From Bryopsis sp. KO-2023 (Eukaryota > Chlorophyta > Ulvophyceae > Bryopsidales > Bryopsidaceae), in NCBI GenBank assembly GCA_030272585.1, contig BSYQ01000002.1, positions 62,001-126,000 of the forward strand: a stretch of DNA of 64,000 nt, given 5' to 3'. The position numbers and the translations under genes are program-made. The notes beneath the pieces were generated by a model. It was not told the DNA's origin. It did not search any database and worked only from the letters and a program-made list of their open reading frames with translations. Within the stretch, counting starts at the first letter, position 1. Each line of letters opens with the position of its first letter. Shown here piece by piece: positions 18,582-28,755 of this stretch.

Positions 18582-18984
18582 GGTGGATGTCTTGACTTGT
18601 CGGCGGGCTGATCACGTGTCAGTTCGGTGAATCACTTTGCCGGTGATCCACGTGACTAATTGGTCACTCTTTGCCGCGCAATTTCTGGCAGCGTAACTTT
18701 TGGCGGAGCTCCGTTTCCGTCTAAAGACGTCCGCTTAGCGGTTCCGCTTCGTCTGCCTTTCTGTTTAACCACGTGTAGCGTCGACAACTCTGTGACGAAC
18801 TGAAGGTCTACTACGCCGTGCTGTGTGGTCGTAGAGTCCGAGGATCTACAGATCCTGCGCGATCTTCGAGGGAATGATCAGGCGCAGCAACGTGCGTTCT
18901 GTGTCGTCCAGCGTAAAGTTGGTGCGCAGCAACACGAAGTAGGTTCCAGACACGAGAGGAAACCTTCTTCGACCTAGTTGACTT
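18582..18984 (-). other. Gag 5' leader of element C (inverted) and inversion breakpoint region
   Basis: This non-coding stretch lies upstream of the inverted gag. I find neither an LTR end nor the PBS 12-mer here. The right inversion breakpoint must lie between the gag leader and the start of ORF3-like coding at about 18985. Confidence 0.55.
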
Positions 18985-20236
18985 GATCAGTCCTTCTATA
19001 TCAAAGAAAACAAGGAATTGCGGGAAGCTCAGACAAAACGCTTCCAAGCGCTGACGCAGTTGGAGAAAGAGGTGGCGGCCCTGAAAGCGAAAAAAAGCGG
19101 CGGACAAGCGTGGTGAGCGAGTCGGGCTCGAGACCAAGATCATGATGACGGAGTTGCTAGCATCCCGAGCGGAAGCGGCAAGGCTTCGTCACATCTTGGA
19201 AAAGTTCCCACAAGATTTGGCGGCCATGGCAACTGGAGTCGTCCAAGGGAAGCTCCACACTCTGTCCGATCAAATGTCGCTATTGCATAAGGGGAAATTT
19301 CAAGATGTGGTTGACATCCACAAGATAAAAGAAATCACCCTGACGCATACAAGCTTGCCGCCCGCAAATGAACTAAAGCATGTCCGAGACTGGGATGGAA
19401 GACTCACGAGGGAGGCCACCAAGATTGCGAAGATGCTGGGCCGACCACCATCGCAGCCGACAAAAGAGGACGACAGCAGCGATGACAGTGATTCCTCGGA
19501 AGATGAACAACACCGAAAAGAAAAGGAAGCTGCGGAGGCAGCCAAGGCAGCGGCCGACATTCTTTTGGCCGACAAATTGAAGTCCGACAAAGCTAAGTCC
19601 GACAAAGCTGCAGCCGACAAATTGAAATCCGACAAAGCAGCAGCCGACAAAGCTAAGACGGACAAGATCAAGCCCAAGCCCAAGCCAATCAAGACGACAA
19701 CACCGACCCGCAAGAGAATGCGTCCATCAAAGATTGCGAAGGAGTTGGAGGAAACGCTGCTTAAACGTCACAAGGCAAATGGTGATCCTCGGTTGTTGGG
19801 CCGCACTTGTTATCATTGTGCAGGACGACAACTGCATGTGGGAATTCCTGCAGATTGTCAGTCCCACTTTGTGTGCCCCAAACATTGGACCAGACACCAG
19901 GTGACGGAGAGAATGATCCAGCGATGGAAGGACGACAAGTCTGTGGTTCCGCTCAACATGACTGTGACGGAACTGCATCTCGGCAAGCGAATGCCGGACT
20001 TCCTTCCCCTTGCACCACCACCACCAGCCGACGCCATCGACACTTTGGTTGTTCCATGCCAAATTTGTAATATCCGCAAATGTGGATTTCCTTCCGGCTC
20101 GAGCACGAAGGCTCTCCGGTCGACGATGACGACAATCCTTCATGAGATGTGGGATCCAGAGCAGGATATTGACTCAGACATTGACTCTGATGTTGCTGGT
20201 GGCGGCGGTACTGTTGGACCAAGCCAAGCCGACTAG
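18985..20236 (+). pseudogene. ORF3 of element C (5'-truncated, one frameshift)
   Basis: Coding character starts in one frame at about 18985 (Lys/Glu-rich coiled coil, KELREAQTKRF) without an ATG. It changes frame at a run of seven A (19090-19096) and continues as an open frame to 20236 (364 residues from the ATG at 19142). It contains an acidic DDSSDDSDSSEDE patch, a tandem KSDKAAADKL-type repeat (about residues 145-185) and the C-terminal array CYHC ... CQSHFVCPKHW ... CQIC. This is the family 2 version of the RING-like ORF3. Loss of the start fits the nearby inversion breakpoint. Confidence 0.82.
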
Positions 20237-20367
20237 AGACTGACCAAGCGAGAGACAGTGGTTTCGGGAGTTGGTAGTGGGCTGAGTGTTAGTTGGACTT
20301 TTTCTGTTGATTGACTTTTGGGATTTTCTTTTTCGTGTGTTGCCGCCCAAGGGTGAGGACACCCTTT

Positions 20368-20382
20368 GGGGGGGGGGGGGGG
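20368..20382 (+). other. G-run serving as polypurine tract of element C
   Basis: A run of 15 G ends 6 nt before the 3' LTR, the longest G-run at this position among the elements here. Confidence 0.6.
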
Positions 20383-20388
20383 AGTAGT

Positions 20389-20576
20389 TGATACGAACGT
20401 TTAGAATTGTAGTACAGTCGTGGTACGGGTATTCGGGTTCTAGGGTGTTAAGTTCAGAGAGAACTTGTAAAAATTAATTATCTCTGAGTGTCGAGTTTCA
20501 CCCCTGTTCACTCGTTTCTCAAACTCAAGTGTGCATACAACCTCCCAGTGAAAGCCTAGCTAAACAGGGCCTAACA
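20389..20576 (+). repeat. 3' LTR of element C
   Basis: The 188-bp LTR matches 15164-15351 and is followed by the TSD GAGTT. Confidence 0.95.
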
Positions 20577-20581
20577 GAGTT

Positions 20582-20859
20582 GCTGGCCAGCAATGGTTTT
20601 GGGGTTTGGTTATGGGGAAACTTCTGCAGAAAAGGGGCTTTGCTTGCCCTCAGACAGGAACAGCAGTACAGGGAACATAGTGCAGGGTCACGGTACAGAA
20701 CAGAACACCATCACGCTTGATCAAGGAGGCCACTCATCCGGGAATTGTCTTCACCCTATACATTGTCAACACACCATCATTTTGGACCTGAAGGAATTCA
20801 ACTGCATCAAGGGTTCCTGGTTCTAACAACATTGGGACATAAACAAGGGGAATGGTATT
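20582..20859. other. Unassigned sequence after element C
   Basis: No gene is seen. It may be the continuation of the LINE 3' region, since GGGGCTTTGCTTGCCC near 20634 resembles the repeats before 15164. Similarity is too short to be sure. Confidence 0.3.
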
Positions 20860-21390
20860 CACATCAAGGCCTTACCTGGAGGAATCGGTTTTTGGTGGTA
20901 GAGGAAAGTTGCTGGGCTCCACTAGGCGGCTGATAGCTCTGGGCTGCAGAGGACGCCGAACCCTATACACATTGGCATAAAACATGATGTTGGTCACTGA
21001 ACTCGAGATTATTAAAGCTGCTGGCAATGGGGCTGGACCTTACACAAAGGATTTACCTGGATGATGTCGTTTTGGTGGTCGAGGAAAGCTGCTGGGCTCC
21101 ACTGGGAGGCTGTTGGTCCATGGCTAAAGAGGAAGCCGTCCCCTATACACATTTGCACAACACTTGATGTTGGTGACTGACATCGACTATAATAGGGCTG
21201 ATGGCACTGGGGCTGGAACTCACACAAGGAATCTACCTGGAGGATGTCGTTTTGGCAGTCGAGGGAAGCTGCTAGGCTACACTAGGAGGCTGAAGGCTTT
21301 TGGCTATAGGGGAAGCCGAACCCTATATACAATCAAACACACACCTGAAGCTGGTATTCGAATCAGAACACAAAAAGCCTGCTGGTAATG
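20860..21390. repeat. 180-bp tandem satellite, array 1
   Basis: Three diverged units are recognised by a GCTGGGCTCCACTRGGAGGCTG core. The core starts at 20911, 21091 and 21271, exactly 180 bp apart. Each unit also has a TTACCTGGAxGATGTCGTTTT block and a CCCTATACAC block. Confidence 0.85.
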
Positions 21391-22039
21391 GAGTAAATTT
21401 TTTATTTTTTTTTTTTCTTTGGCTTAAACGTCGATTTTTTAAAAACATCATCGACACGTGATCTCCAAGATCTCGGCGAAGTACTTCTGTTCAAATCCCC
21501 CCCCCTCCAAAATCGTACAATCGATCCAATTATCAACTAATACCGAAATCGTACTAGAAAGAACCCCCTCCGTAACGGCGAACCCCAATCACGCGCAGTC
21601 GTACCCAATTTCAAATCAGCATCGTACCGAGATCAAACTCACTCTTACTGACTAATCCGAAACTGCGAGAAGCAAGTAACCCACCGAAAAGGAAAAACCC
21701 CAGTCGAACGAAAAAACCCCCTGTCGCAGCCGCGAACCGAGCACCCAGTGCGTATCGAAAAGAAAACTCCCGGCGAGCAAAACCAAAAACCCCCGACGAG
21801 GCGAATGGCCAACTGCAGTGCGAATCTGCAGCGCCTCAAAAAAGTCCAGGAGGTCGTGGAGGAAAATCGCCAGGTCGGAAGGGCAGCCAGCGGTAGAAGA
21901 AGGTAAAGGGCCACTCCGCAATGGGTCCGCAGCAGGTCCGCAGCAACGGGCGCGCAGACAGCCAAAAAGTTTCATGGGTCCCAGATCCAGCGATGACGAC
22001 TCCGTCCATGGAGCCCGCGGCGTGAGAGGGCGAAGCCGA
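21391..22039. other. Unassigned sequence between satellite and dispersed repeats
   Basis: It begins with a T-rich tract (about 21400-21418). I see no gene: the open frames are short and lack recognisable motifs. Confidence 0.3.
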
Positions 22040-22351
22040 AGGTGAGTGGACCTTCCCATATGACTGGAACCTGTTGGAGTAACCTGAGGATGAATGTTCA
22101 GTTTGAAAAGAACCAACAAATGTTGCCTGTGTACTCCCCTTCTATCTGGCCCTCTCTTTTCATCTTCCTAAATACTGTTTTTCCTATTTTGTTTTGCATC
22201 CATATCAGAAAAGTCCCCTTCCCTGTGTTCATCACTCCTTGGAGCTCTTGAATAGTCCAAGAACTGTGAACTCCCCTCTTATTTGGTCCTCTCTGTTCAT
22301 ATACCTCAGCTGTAAAGAGACGCGGGGTATAAGACAAATAGAACTTTTACA

Positions 22352-22431
22352 AGCACGAACAACACGGTCTAAGGCGAGAAGCCTTAAGACTCGTCAACCG
22401 TTGACCCGGGTTCGAATCCCGTCAACGGTCA
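22352..22431 (+). tRNA. tRNA-Leu-like sequence (pseudogene or SINE head)
   Basis: The segment contains GGTCTAAGGCG, typical of the D arm of tRNA-Leu, a CTTAAGA anticodon-loop-like stretch and a long variable region. A near-consensus B box, GGTTCGAATCC, lies at 22409-22419. The 5' acceptor strand does not pair with the 3' CAACGGT, and the T stem has a mismatch. It is therefore more likely a tRNA pseudogene or the head of a tRNA-derived SINE than a working gene. Confidence 0.35.
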
Positions 22432-22599
22432 CAACCGTAACTGTCCCTAACTCTCTCACTCGTGACCCCGAACTACACCGTCCGGATACAGTCACACACA
22501 CAGTCACCCATACCATCACACTATCACATCAAGTCACGTCACTGGTCAGACGGCTACATAACCGACCTAACCTCTGTAACCACCGTCGCCCACTGGTTC

Positions 22600-22665
22600 A
22601 CTAGTGCGACCGTTACTATACTTGTCATTGAGAGGTCTAGGGATCGAATCCCACCTCTCCCTTTG
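22600..22665 (+). other. Second pol III B-box-like segment
   Basis: TGGTTCACTAGTG followed by GGGATCGAATCCC resembles spaced A and B boxes. It lies 200 bp after the tRNA-Leu-like segment in the same orientation. It could belong to the same composite SINE. Confidence 0.25.
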
Positions 22666-23289
22666 CAAACTGTCACATCAGCACTGTTTTCCTGTTTTTC
22701 ATTCATAGCAAAAAAGGTTCCCTTCTTGTCTTCCACACCACACCATAGCGATCCCCAAAAGTCAGAACTAGTAAAAATAACTCCAAACACAAACAGAACA
22801 CCCCTATTGACAGGTATAAAATTTATTGACTGCTGTTCTTGTGTGTACCCAGAAATCACCAAACCTGACAACCAAAACGACCCTGCTGGAGGATTCAAAG
22901 GTGAGTGAATTTCCCCAGATGCCTGTAACCTGATGGAGTGACCTGAGTATGAATGTCTAGTTTGAAAAGAGTCCAACAAACACTGCCTGTGATCTCCCCT
23001 TCTAACTGATCTTCTCTTTTCCTCTAGCACAGCACTGCTGTTCCTGTTCTGTTATTATCCATAACATAAATGTTCCCTTTCCGCCTTGCATCAATCCCTG
23101 GAGCTCTCGAATAGTACCAGAACTGTAAATCCCCTAACCTAGTGAGCCCCAAAGCCACCATTAGAAAAACAACCCCAAACACAAATAGAACACCCCTGTA
23201 GGTATAAAAATTGTTGACTGCTGTGTGTGTATGTACCCAGAAATCACCAAACCTGACAACCAGGAACGACCCTGCTGGAGGATGCAAAG

Positions 23290-24070
23290 GTGAGTGGAGT
23301 AATTTGCACAACACATGATGTTGGTACCTGACCTAAAGAACATCAGGGCTGCTGGCAATGGGGCTGGACATTACACAAAGGATCTACCTGGTGGATGTAG
23401 TTTTTGGCAGTCGAGGGAAGCTGCTGGGCTCCACTGGAAGGCTGCTGGCTCCTGGCTATAGGGGAAGCCGAACCCTATATACAATCAAACACACACCTGA
23501 AGTTCGTACTCGAATCAGAACACAAAAAGACTGCTGGTAATGGAGTCATTTGCACATCACATGATGTTGGTGACTGACATCGACTATAATAGGACTGATG
23601 GCACTGGGGTTGGAACTTACACAAAGAATCTACCTGGAGGATGTCGTTTTTGGCTGTCGAGGGAAGCTGCTGGGCTCCACTGGGAGGCTGCTGGCTCTTG
23701 GCTATAGGGGAAGCCAACCCCTATACACATTTGCACAACACATGATGTTGGTACCTGACCTAAAGAACATTAGGGCTGCTGGCAATGGGTCTGGACCTTA
23801 CACAAAGGATTTACCTGGTGGATGTAGTTTTTGGCAGTCGAGGGAAGCTGCTGGGCTCCACTGGGAGGCTGCTGGCTCCTGGCTATAGGGGAAGCTGAAC
23901 CCTATATACAATCAAACACAAACCTGAAGCTGGTACCCGAATCAGAGCACAAAAGCCTGCTGGTAATGAAGGTGGAACTTATAAAAGGACCTGCCTGGAT
24001 GATACCTCATCTCTGAGGTCAAGGGAAGTTGCTGGGCTCCACTGGAAGGCTCATGGCTCTTGGCTGTCGA
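23290..24070. repeat. 180-bp tandem satellite, array 2
   Basis: Four units have the GCTGGGCTCCACTGG core at 23423, 23669, 23850 and 24031. The last three are 181 bp apart; the first spacing is 246 bp. The repeat is the same as array 1, so one array may have been split by the sequence at 21391-23289. Confidence 0.85.
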
Positions 24071-25351
24071 GCACTGACGACATGGTCCTGGACCACACCA
24101 GTTCACACCTGGTTACACTGGTTGAGTATATACATTTTCGAACAGACAGAGCTTTAGATCCTTCAGCAGACAGCAACAACCATGGGGGTGGTATTTATAA
24201 CCTGACCTCTGGTTCTGGAGAGCCGAAGTGGGAAGCTGCATGGACCGCTACGGAAGTGGAAGCTGTGGAACCTGGACACCTGACCGAACACAACACGAGT
24301 TGGAACTTCCTCTTTCGCACAGATGAGGGGACACGAGTCACTGGTCAGGTCGCTACGAGCGAGGTCTTTTCGATACGAGTGGCTGGCCAGCCGATGGATT
24401 CGCGAGGACGCTTTTGCTACTTAACCGGGGTAGACTGATTTGGGAGAACGAGGGTGAGGGCGTTGCATTCTGAGGTCCCGCCGGGTGCAGATCTCCGCGA
24501 AGTCGTCCACTGGTGGCACCCCTGATCCTGCCCGGACAAAGGGTCGAGAGAGAGAGTCGATGGGGGCTGTCGGCGGTTTACTACCGAGAGCTACGCGATG
24601 TCGTCCACTGAGGTACACGGGCCGGCACGATAACAGCAGGTCGAGAGCGAGAGTCGGTGGGGTCTGTCGGCGGTTTCTAGGTTGGGGTCCCTTTTGTTCT
24701 GCCGCGCCGCAAGGGTTTGGGGTTTTTTATTCTGAGATCGCTGGGTAGTGCGTAGCGATTACCTCATCCAGATCGACGTGACACATCATTGTTTCAGATT
24801 TTGAAAGGTAGTGACGAGGGAAGTACGACAGGGGTCGCTGACGATTTCCAGTTCGTCAGGTTCTCGTTTCTTTTTGGGCTTAATCGGTCAGCATGGAGGA
24901 GGTATTTGTTGTATTGCGTGAGGACAAACTCTGACCCATCAGTTGATATGCCCTTTGGGGTAAAAATTGATGTAAAACAAAACTGATTACAAAAAAAAAA
25001 AAAAAAAACACTAAAAAAGCATTAAAAATCAACACACTTCACCTCATAACTCGAAAACTAATCATTAGATTTCCTCTAAACTTTCACAAAACCTCGATAC
25101 ACCCCTACAGATGATCCTTAGAAAGTTTCAAGAAATATAATTGATACAATTTTCCGCGAGCCTTAAAAAACTTCAAATTTCGGCCTAAAATCGACCTAGC
25201 ACCCCCAACTTTTCATCAACTCCAAATTTTTTCATATTTTTCATTTTCTTACATAACAATACCCCTTTTCCCTAAATCTCACTTTCAAATTCCAAGAAAT
25301 GACGATTCTAGACCGGGACGGCCCAAAATCCACCAAGGGAAAGGAGATAAA
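24071..25351. other. Unassigned, mostly non-coding sequence
   Basis: It includes a G/C-rich part (24420-24750) with a partly repeated GTCGAGAGxGAGAGTCGxTGGGGxCTGTCGGCGGTTT block at about 24541 and 24641. An A-run at 24990-25008 and AT-rich DNA follow. No convincing gene is seen. Confidence 0.35.
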
Positions 25352-25407
25352 CCCTAACCCCTAACCCCTAACCCCTAACCCCTAAACCCTAAACCCTAAA
25401 CCCTAAA
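25352..25407. repeat. Interstitial telomere-like heptamer tract
   Basis: Four CCCTAAC units are followed by four CCCTAAA units, 56 bp without interruption. On the other strand this is TTTAGGG and GTTAGGG. It lies in AT-rich non-coding DNA. Confidence 0.9.
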
Positions 25408-26005
25408 AAATTAAACTACTAAACTTCGTAAACCCTAAAGTCGTCAGTTTGATCACTAAGGGCGTCAAAACTTCATTTTCATCAAAAATACAATATGGGT
25501 ATCAAAATGTAGGTCTCGAGAAAAGATTGCGTTTGGCTTTAACCAGAATTAGCAAATTCCTTCTTATTTTCGAGATATGAAGCGTTGAAGGCAATCGCAA
25601 AATATCCGCGGTTTAACAACATCAGTAAGTCATCTAGGTTGATACGTCCCGATCAATAAACATGTACTGAAACGATCAAGAACATTCTACTATCGAAAGT
25701 ACCAAAGCCATTACCTTTAAACGCCAAGTTCTCGGGATCGATTCTTACTTCGGTCGCTTTCGCTATCGAGCGACATCATACTTCCAAGCACGAAGGGGAA
25801 CAAGCTCAAACTCGAACCTACGACCTCAACGATACTAACACAACATAAATCACCCTATATACTCCAACCAACGGTTAGCAACTGTCCAAATCATTACCTT
25901 ATCACATAAACGAATCGGATTGAGGTACTTCAATCAAAATCAAGACCACTTGCACTTCAAAGAATCACTCATGATCACTTATTTCGTTGCTTGACGTATT
26001 GATGA
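25408..26005. other. Unassigned AT-rich sequence
   Basis: I see no gene, RNA or clear repeat here. Confidence 0.3.
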
Positions 26006-26530
26006 CAAGGGATAGATTCAATAGAAGTCAGAGTTGTGAGGGCTGGGTTGGGGAGTTTGGGAATGTGGACGCGAGAAAAGATCCCGAAGACGTACACACG
26101 GGGAAAAATCCAGTTGGTGGTAGCTGGGGTAGCTCCAGAAGTGGACCTGATCGACTTCATGAGGAGCATGTACGAACAAGCGCCCCCGAGCTGGAATCTA
26201 CCAAGAACGCAGGATCCGGAGGAGTTCCAGGCCCATCTGGCTGCTCCTAGGCGCCTTAACCGCAAGGTGGTACAGCAAGGGGGAGAGGTACACTGGATTC
26301 CCTCAAACTCGATTGCAATCTGGGTAACCTCCCATATATCGGACCTCCTCTCAAGTGATAACTTCGTAGAAATTGACTTCGAGTTCTTCCCTGTAAATTT
26401 GTAAAGTCGCCCCATCATTAAGTGCCTTAAGTGCGGGCGTTTGGGGATTCACATCGCCAAAAAGTATACAAACCCTCCGAAATGTCGGAGGTGTAATGGA
26501 GAGCACGATACTTTGGCATGTACCAGTTAA
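26006..26530 (+). pseudogene. LINE ORF1 (Gag-like) fragment with two zinc knuckles
   Basis: One frame, broken by a TAA at 26402-26404, encodes a Trp/Ile-rich domain followed by CLKCGRLGIH (a knuckle whose last Cys is lost) and CRRCNGEHDTLAC (C-x2-C-x3-H-x4-C). A globular part followed by paired CCHC knuckles is typical of ORF1 of Tad1/I/Jockey-type LINEs. No RT follows, so it is a decayed fragment. Whether it belongs to the LINE at 2067-15163 cannot be told. Confidence 0.7.
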
Positions 26531-26913
26531 AAAATCAGTTTTCTCGATTTTAGAAGAAGAAAGGGAAAAAGAAAGAGAAAAAAATGAAAAGGAAAGAAAA
26601 ACAAGTGGTTCTGGGTGGGGGACCATTGAAGGAAAGGAAAAGAAAAGAATGACCAGGTTATTAAGGGAAAAGAAGAACTGATACGATCTGGATTATTTCT
26701 TAACTTTGGGATTAATCGGGAATGAAACAATAAGTAACCATTTCTGGAACGAATGAAAGATAAGAAAAAGTAAGTGGAAATCCAGAAGGTCGTTTTTTGT
26801 GGCCCTGTTTGGGGAATCTTGTCTTGAATTATAAGTGAAGTATTTGTAGGTAGTTTGTGTGAAGTAATAGGGAGGGACTGTTACCCCCTGAAAGGCTTTT
26901 GTTTGAAAATAGA
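26531..26913. other. Unassigned sequence
   Basis: A purine-rich stretch (26540-26680) is followed by non-coding DNA up to the solo LTR. No gene is seen. Confidence 0.3.
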
Positions 26914-27332
26914 TGTTAGTCTTTTAGCGCTACAAGGTAGTCAGGGTAGGGGACGAGGGTAGCTGACGCATGTGGGATTCACATGTGAGACAGATTAGAC
27001 CCAGAGATTGGGGCATGCGTCAGAGTACTACACTTAGGGGTATATAAGTGACCCACTTGTTCTTTTAACATTCATTCTATTCTTACTTGTAACCGGGATT
27101 CGTGGGATTGGTGTGTTCCCGCTTGTGTGTGTGTTTGTGTGTGTGTGTGTCTAAGTGTTTGCCTGACGCAATCACTTCCACCCAAGTCCTCTAGTAACGT
27201 TCACAACCGCGTTAACTAGAGAGTTGTCTAAACCAACAAACCCCACAAGTATACTTGCGTCAGCCCGCAAGTTATCACGAATCCAACCAACACAGCCGAC
27301 CACTATTGCGTCACCCACAAGCTTCACTATCA
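26914..27332 (+). repeat. Solo LTR of family 1 (diverged)
   Basis: The 419-bp sequence runs from TGTTAG to CTATCA. It is clearly more diverged than the LTRs of copies A and B. It has a better TATA box (GGGGTATATAAG near 27038) and keeps all four TGACGCA/TGCGTCA heptamers. The flanks ATAGA and AGTGC do not match, so no TSD survives; it is an old insertion or a product of recombination between two elements. Confidence 0.93.
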
Positions 27333-27913
27333 AGTGCACATGAGAACTTCATTCTCGTTTGTCGAGGTCATAAGTTGGACTTCATCCTGCCGTGTGGGTG
27401 AAATGTGAAGCATGTTGTGCTCACAACCATTACAACTTTTTCAGTGCATGGACTTGTAACTTTTTCATTATCTTGCAATCGCAAATTTTAGCGTTTGGTG
27501 GAGCAAATTAATTTTCATCCACACCATGCCATTACTTGAGCGGTTGACAAATGACATCAAGCAGAATAATGTAAGTATGATGCAAATTGCTGCAACATTG
27601 AAGAAGTATTTGTTAAAACGTAGAAGTGTATGCTGGACAAATTGAATTGCTGAGCTCCAAAGTGGCGTTACACTTTACACTTTACGTTGTTACTACAGCG
27701 GAGATGCCTAGAGCGATAGCTACATTATGGAACGCAATGCCATAACGATTTTGACTATGCATCAAAGACGATTCTGTTACAACGTTAGATGCTTTGATGG
27801 GTGGAAACTTAGCAAGACCAATGCTCAATCTGAGCACCATTTTGCACTTTCAGGCGAGGTGAAACTTAGACGCACATCGATTGTGCTTGAAACACTATCG
27901 CTCACAGTTTACC
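27333..27913. other. Unassigned sequence
   Basis: No gene is recognised. The 89-codon frame at 27727 runs into the LTR of element E and is not credible as a gene. Confidence 0.3.
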
Positions 27914-28015
27914 TGATAGTAGAACTCGGGTTTGGGGTGTTATGTAGTACAATTGGGAGTACGACAGGGTTTATGGGGCAGGGGGCCCTCCTGTAAAAAT
28001 TATCTTTCCCAATGA

Positions 28016-28070
<55 letters not shown>

Positions 28071-28097
28071 TGTCTCGGGGCCTGGGAGCCCCTATCA
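27914..28097 (+). repeat. 5' LTR of element E
   Basis: The 184-bp LTR has perfect 6-bp terminal inverted repeats (TGATAG/CTATCA) and a CT then GT microsatellite in its centre. Confidence 0.95.
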
Positions 28098-28099
28098 TT

Positions 28100-28111
28100 T
28101 GGTTTCGGAGC
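28100..28111 (+). other. Primer-binding site of element E
   Basis: TGGTTTCGGAGC lies 3 nt from the LTR end, identical to the other families. Confidence 0.85.
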
Positions 28112-28755
28112 TAGTCGAGGCCAGGCGCACTCCACAGGCGAACTCGCGCAACCCCCCCAAAGATCTGACCCTAGGGATTACTAAATCCCACAGATCTGGA
28201 ACTCGTTCGTTCCAAGGGGCGTGAGAGGGCGAAGATACCTTTCTAGAGTGAGCGATACTCTCGCGTTAACGCTTACAACGTCCAGGCGAAGTCGCGAAAC
28301 AATCGGAGTCCACTAGTGAACTGACTCTCAGATCTATAGATCTGTAGAAGTCGAGAGAAAAACGTCGGAAAAGCGCAGGAAAAACAGTCGTTCGGGCAGG
28401 CGACCGCGTGAGCAGACGTTCGAACACGAACGTGCGACTTTACCCCGGAAAGTTCGGAAACGAGAGCGAGACGACTCTGGTTCTGACGACCTGACAGAAA
28501 CCAGACCGTCCACCGCCCCGTCCGATTACTAACAGTCACTCTTTCCCGGAGAAAAGTACCGCACCGTCTGATTCCAGTCGGAATTACTAAATATCGCTGG
28601 AAAATCTCACGTCGGATAGTAGCTTATACCCAAACACTGTCTGACACCAGAAAGTTTCCATCTTTTCCCGCGGAAAAGTCGGAAACAGTTCTACGGAAAA
28701 ACCGAGAACTTTCCTGTTTGCTATCACAATTCCCGGCGGATTTCACTCAAATAAC
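28112..28755 (+). other. 5' leader of element E
   Basis: This 644-nt untranslated leader between PBS and gag has no long sense frame. It contains short palindromes such as CAGATCTATAGATCTG near 28330. It probably holds packaging and dimerisation signals by analogy with other LTR elements; none is identifiable by sequence alone. Confidence 0.5.

Larger units (their letters stand above)
15164..20576 (+). mobile_element. Rearranged non-autonomous Ty3/gypsy element, family 2, copy C
   Basis: Two 188-bp LTRs in direct orientation are flanked by the perfect 5-bp TSD GAGTT (15159-15163 and 20577-20581). Between them are a PBS and leader, an inverted 87-bp LTR piece, a pol N-terminal stub, a complete gag in reverse orientation, a gag leader (also reversed), a 5'-truncated ORF3 in forward orientation, and a G-run. 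Almost all of pol is missing. Correct TSDs around the whole suggest the rearrangement arose before or during integration. Confidence 0.9.
22040..23290. repeat. Diverged direct repeats with GGTGAGTG blocks
   Basis: A block from 22040 (GGTGAGTG ... GTTTGAAAAGA) to about 22290 recurs at 22901-23130 with substitutions. A second block ending in TGACAACCAxxACGACCCTGCTGGAGGAT occurs at about 22785-22900 and 23175-23285. The tRNA-like segments at 22352-22670 lie between the repeated parts. Confidence 0.6.

Noticed and set aside
26914-27332. Target-site duplication of the family 1 solo LTR
   Set aside because: The flanks ATAGA and AGTGC do not match, so no duplication can be claimed.
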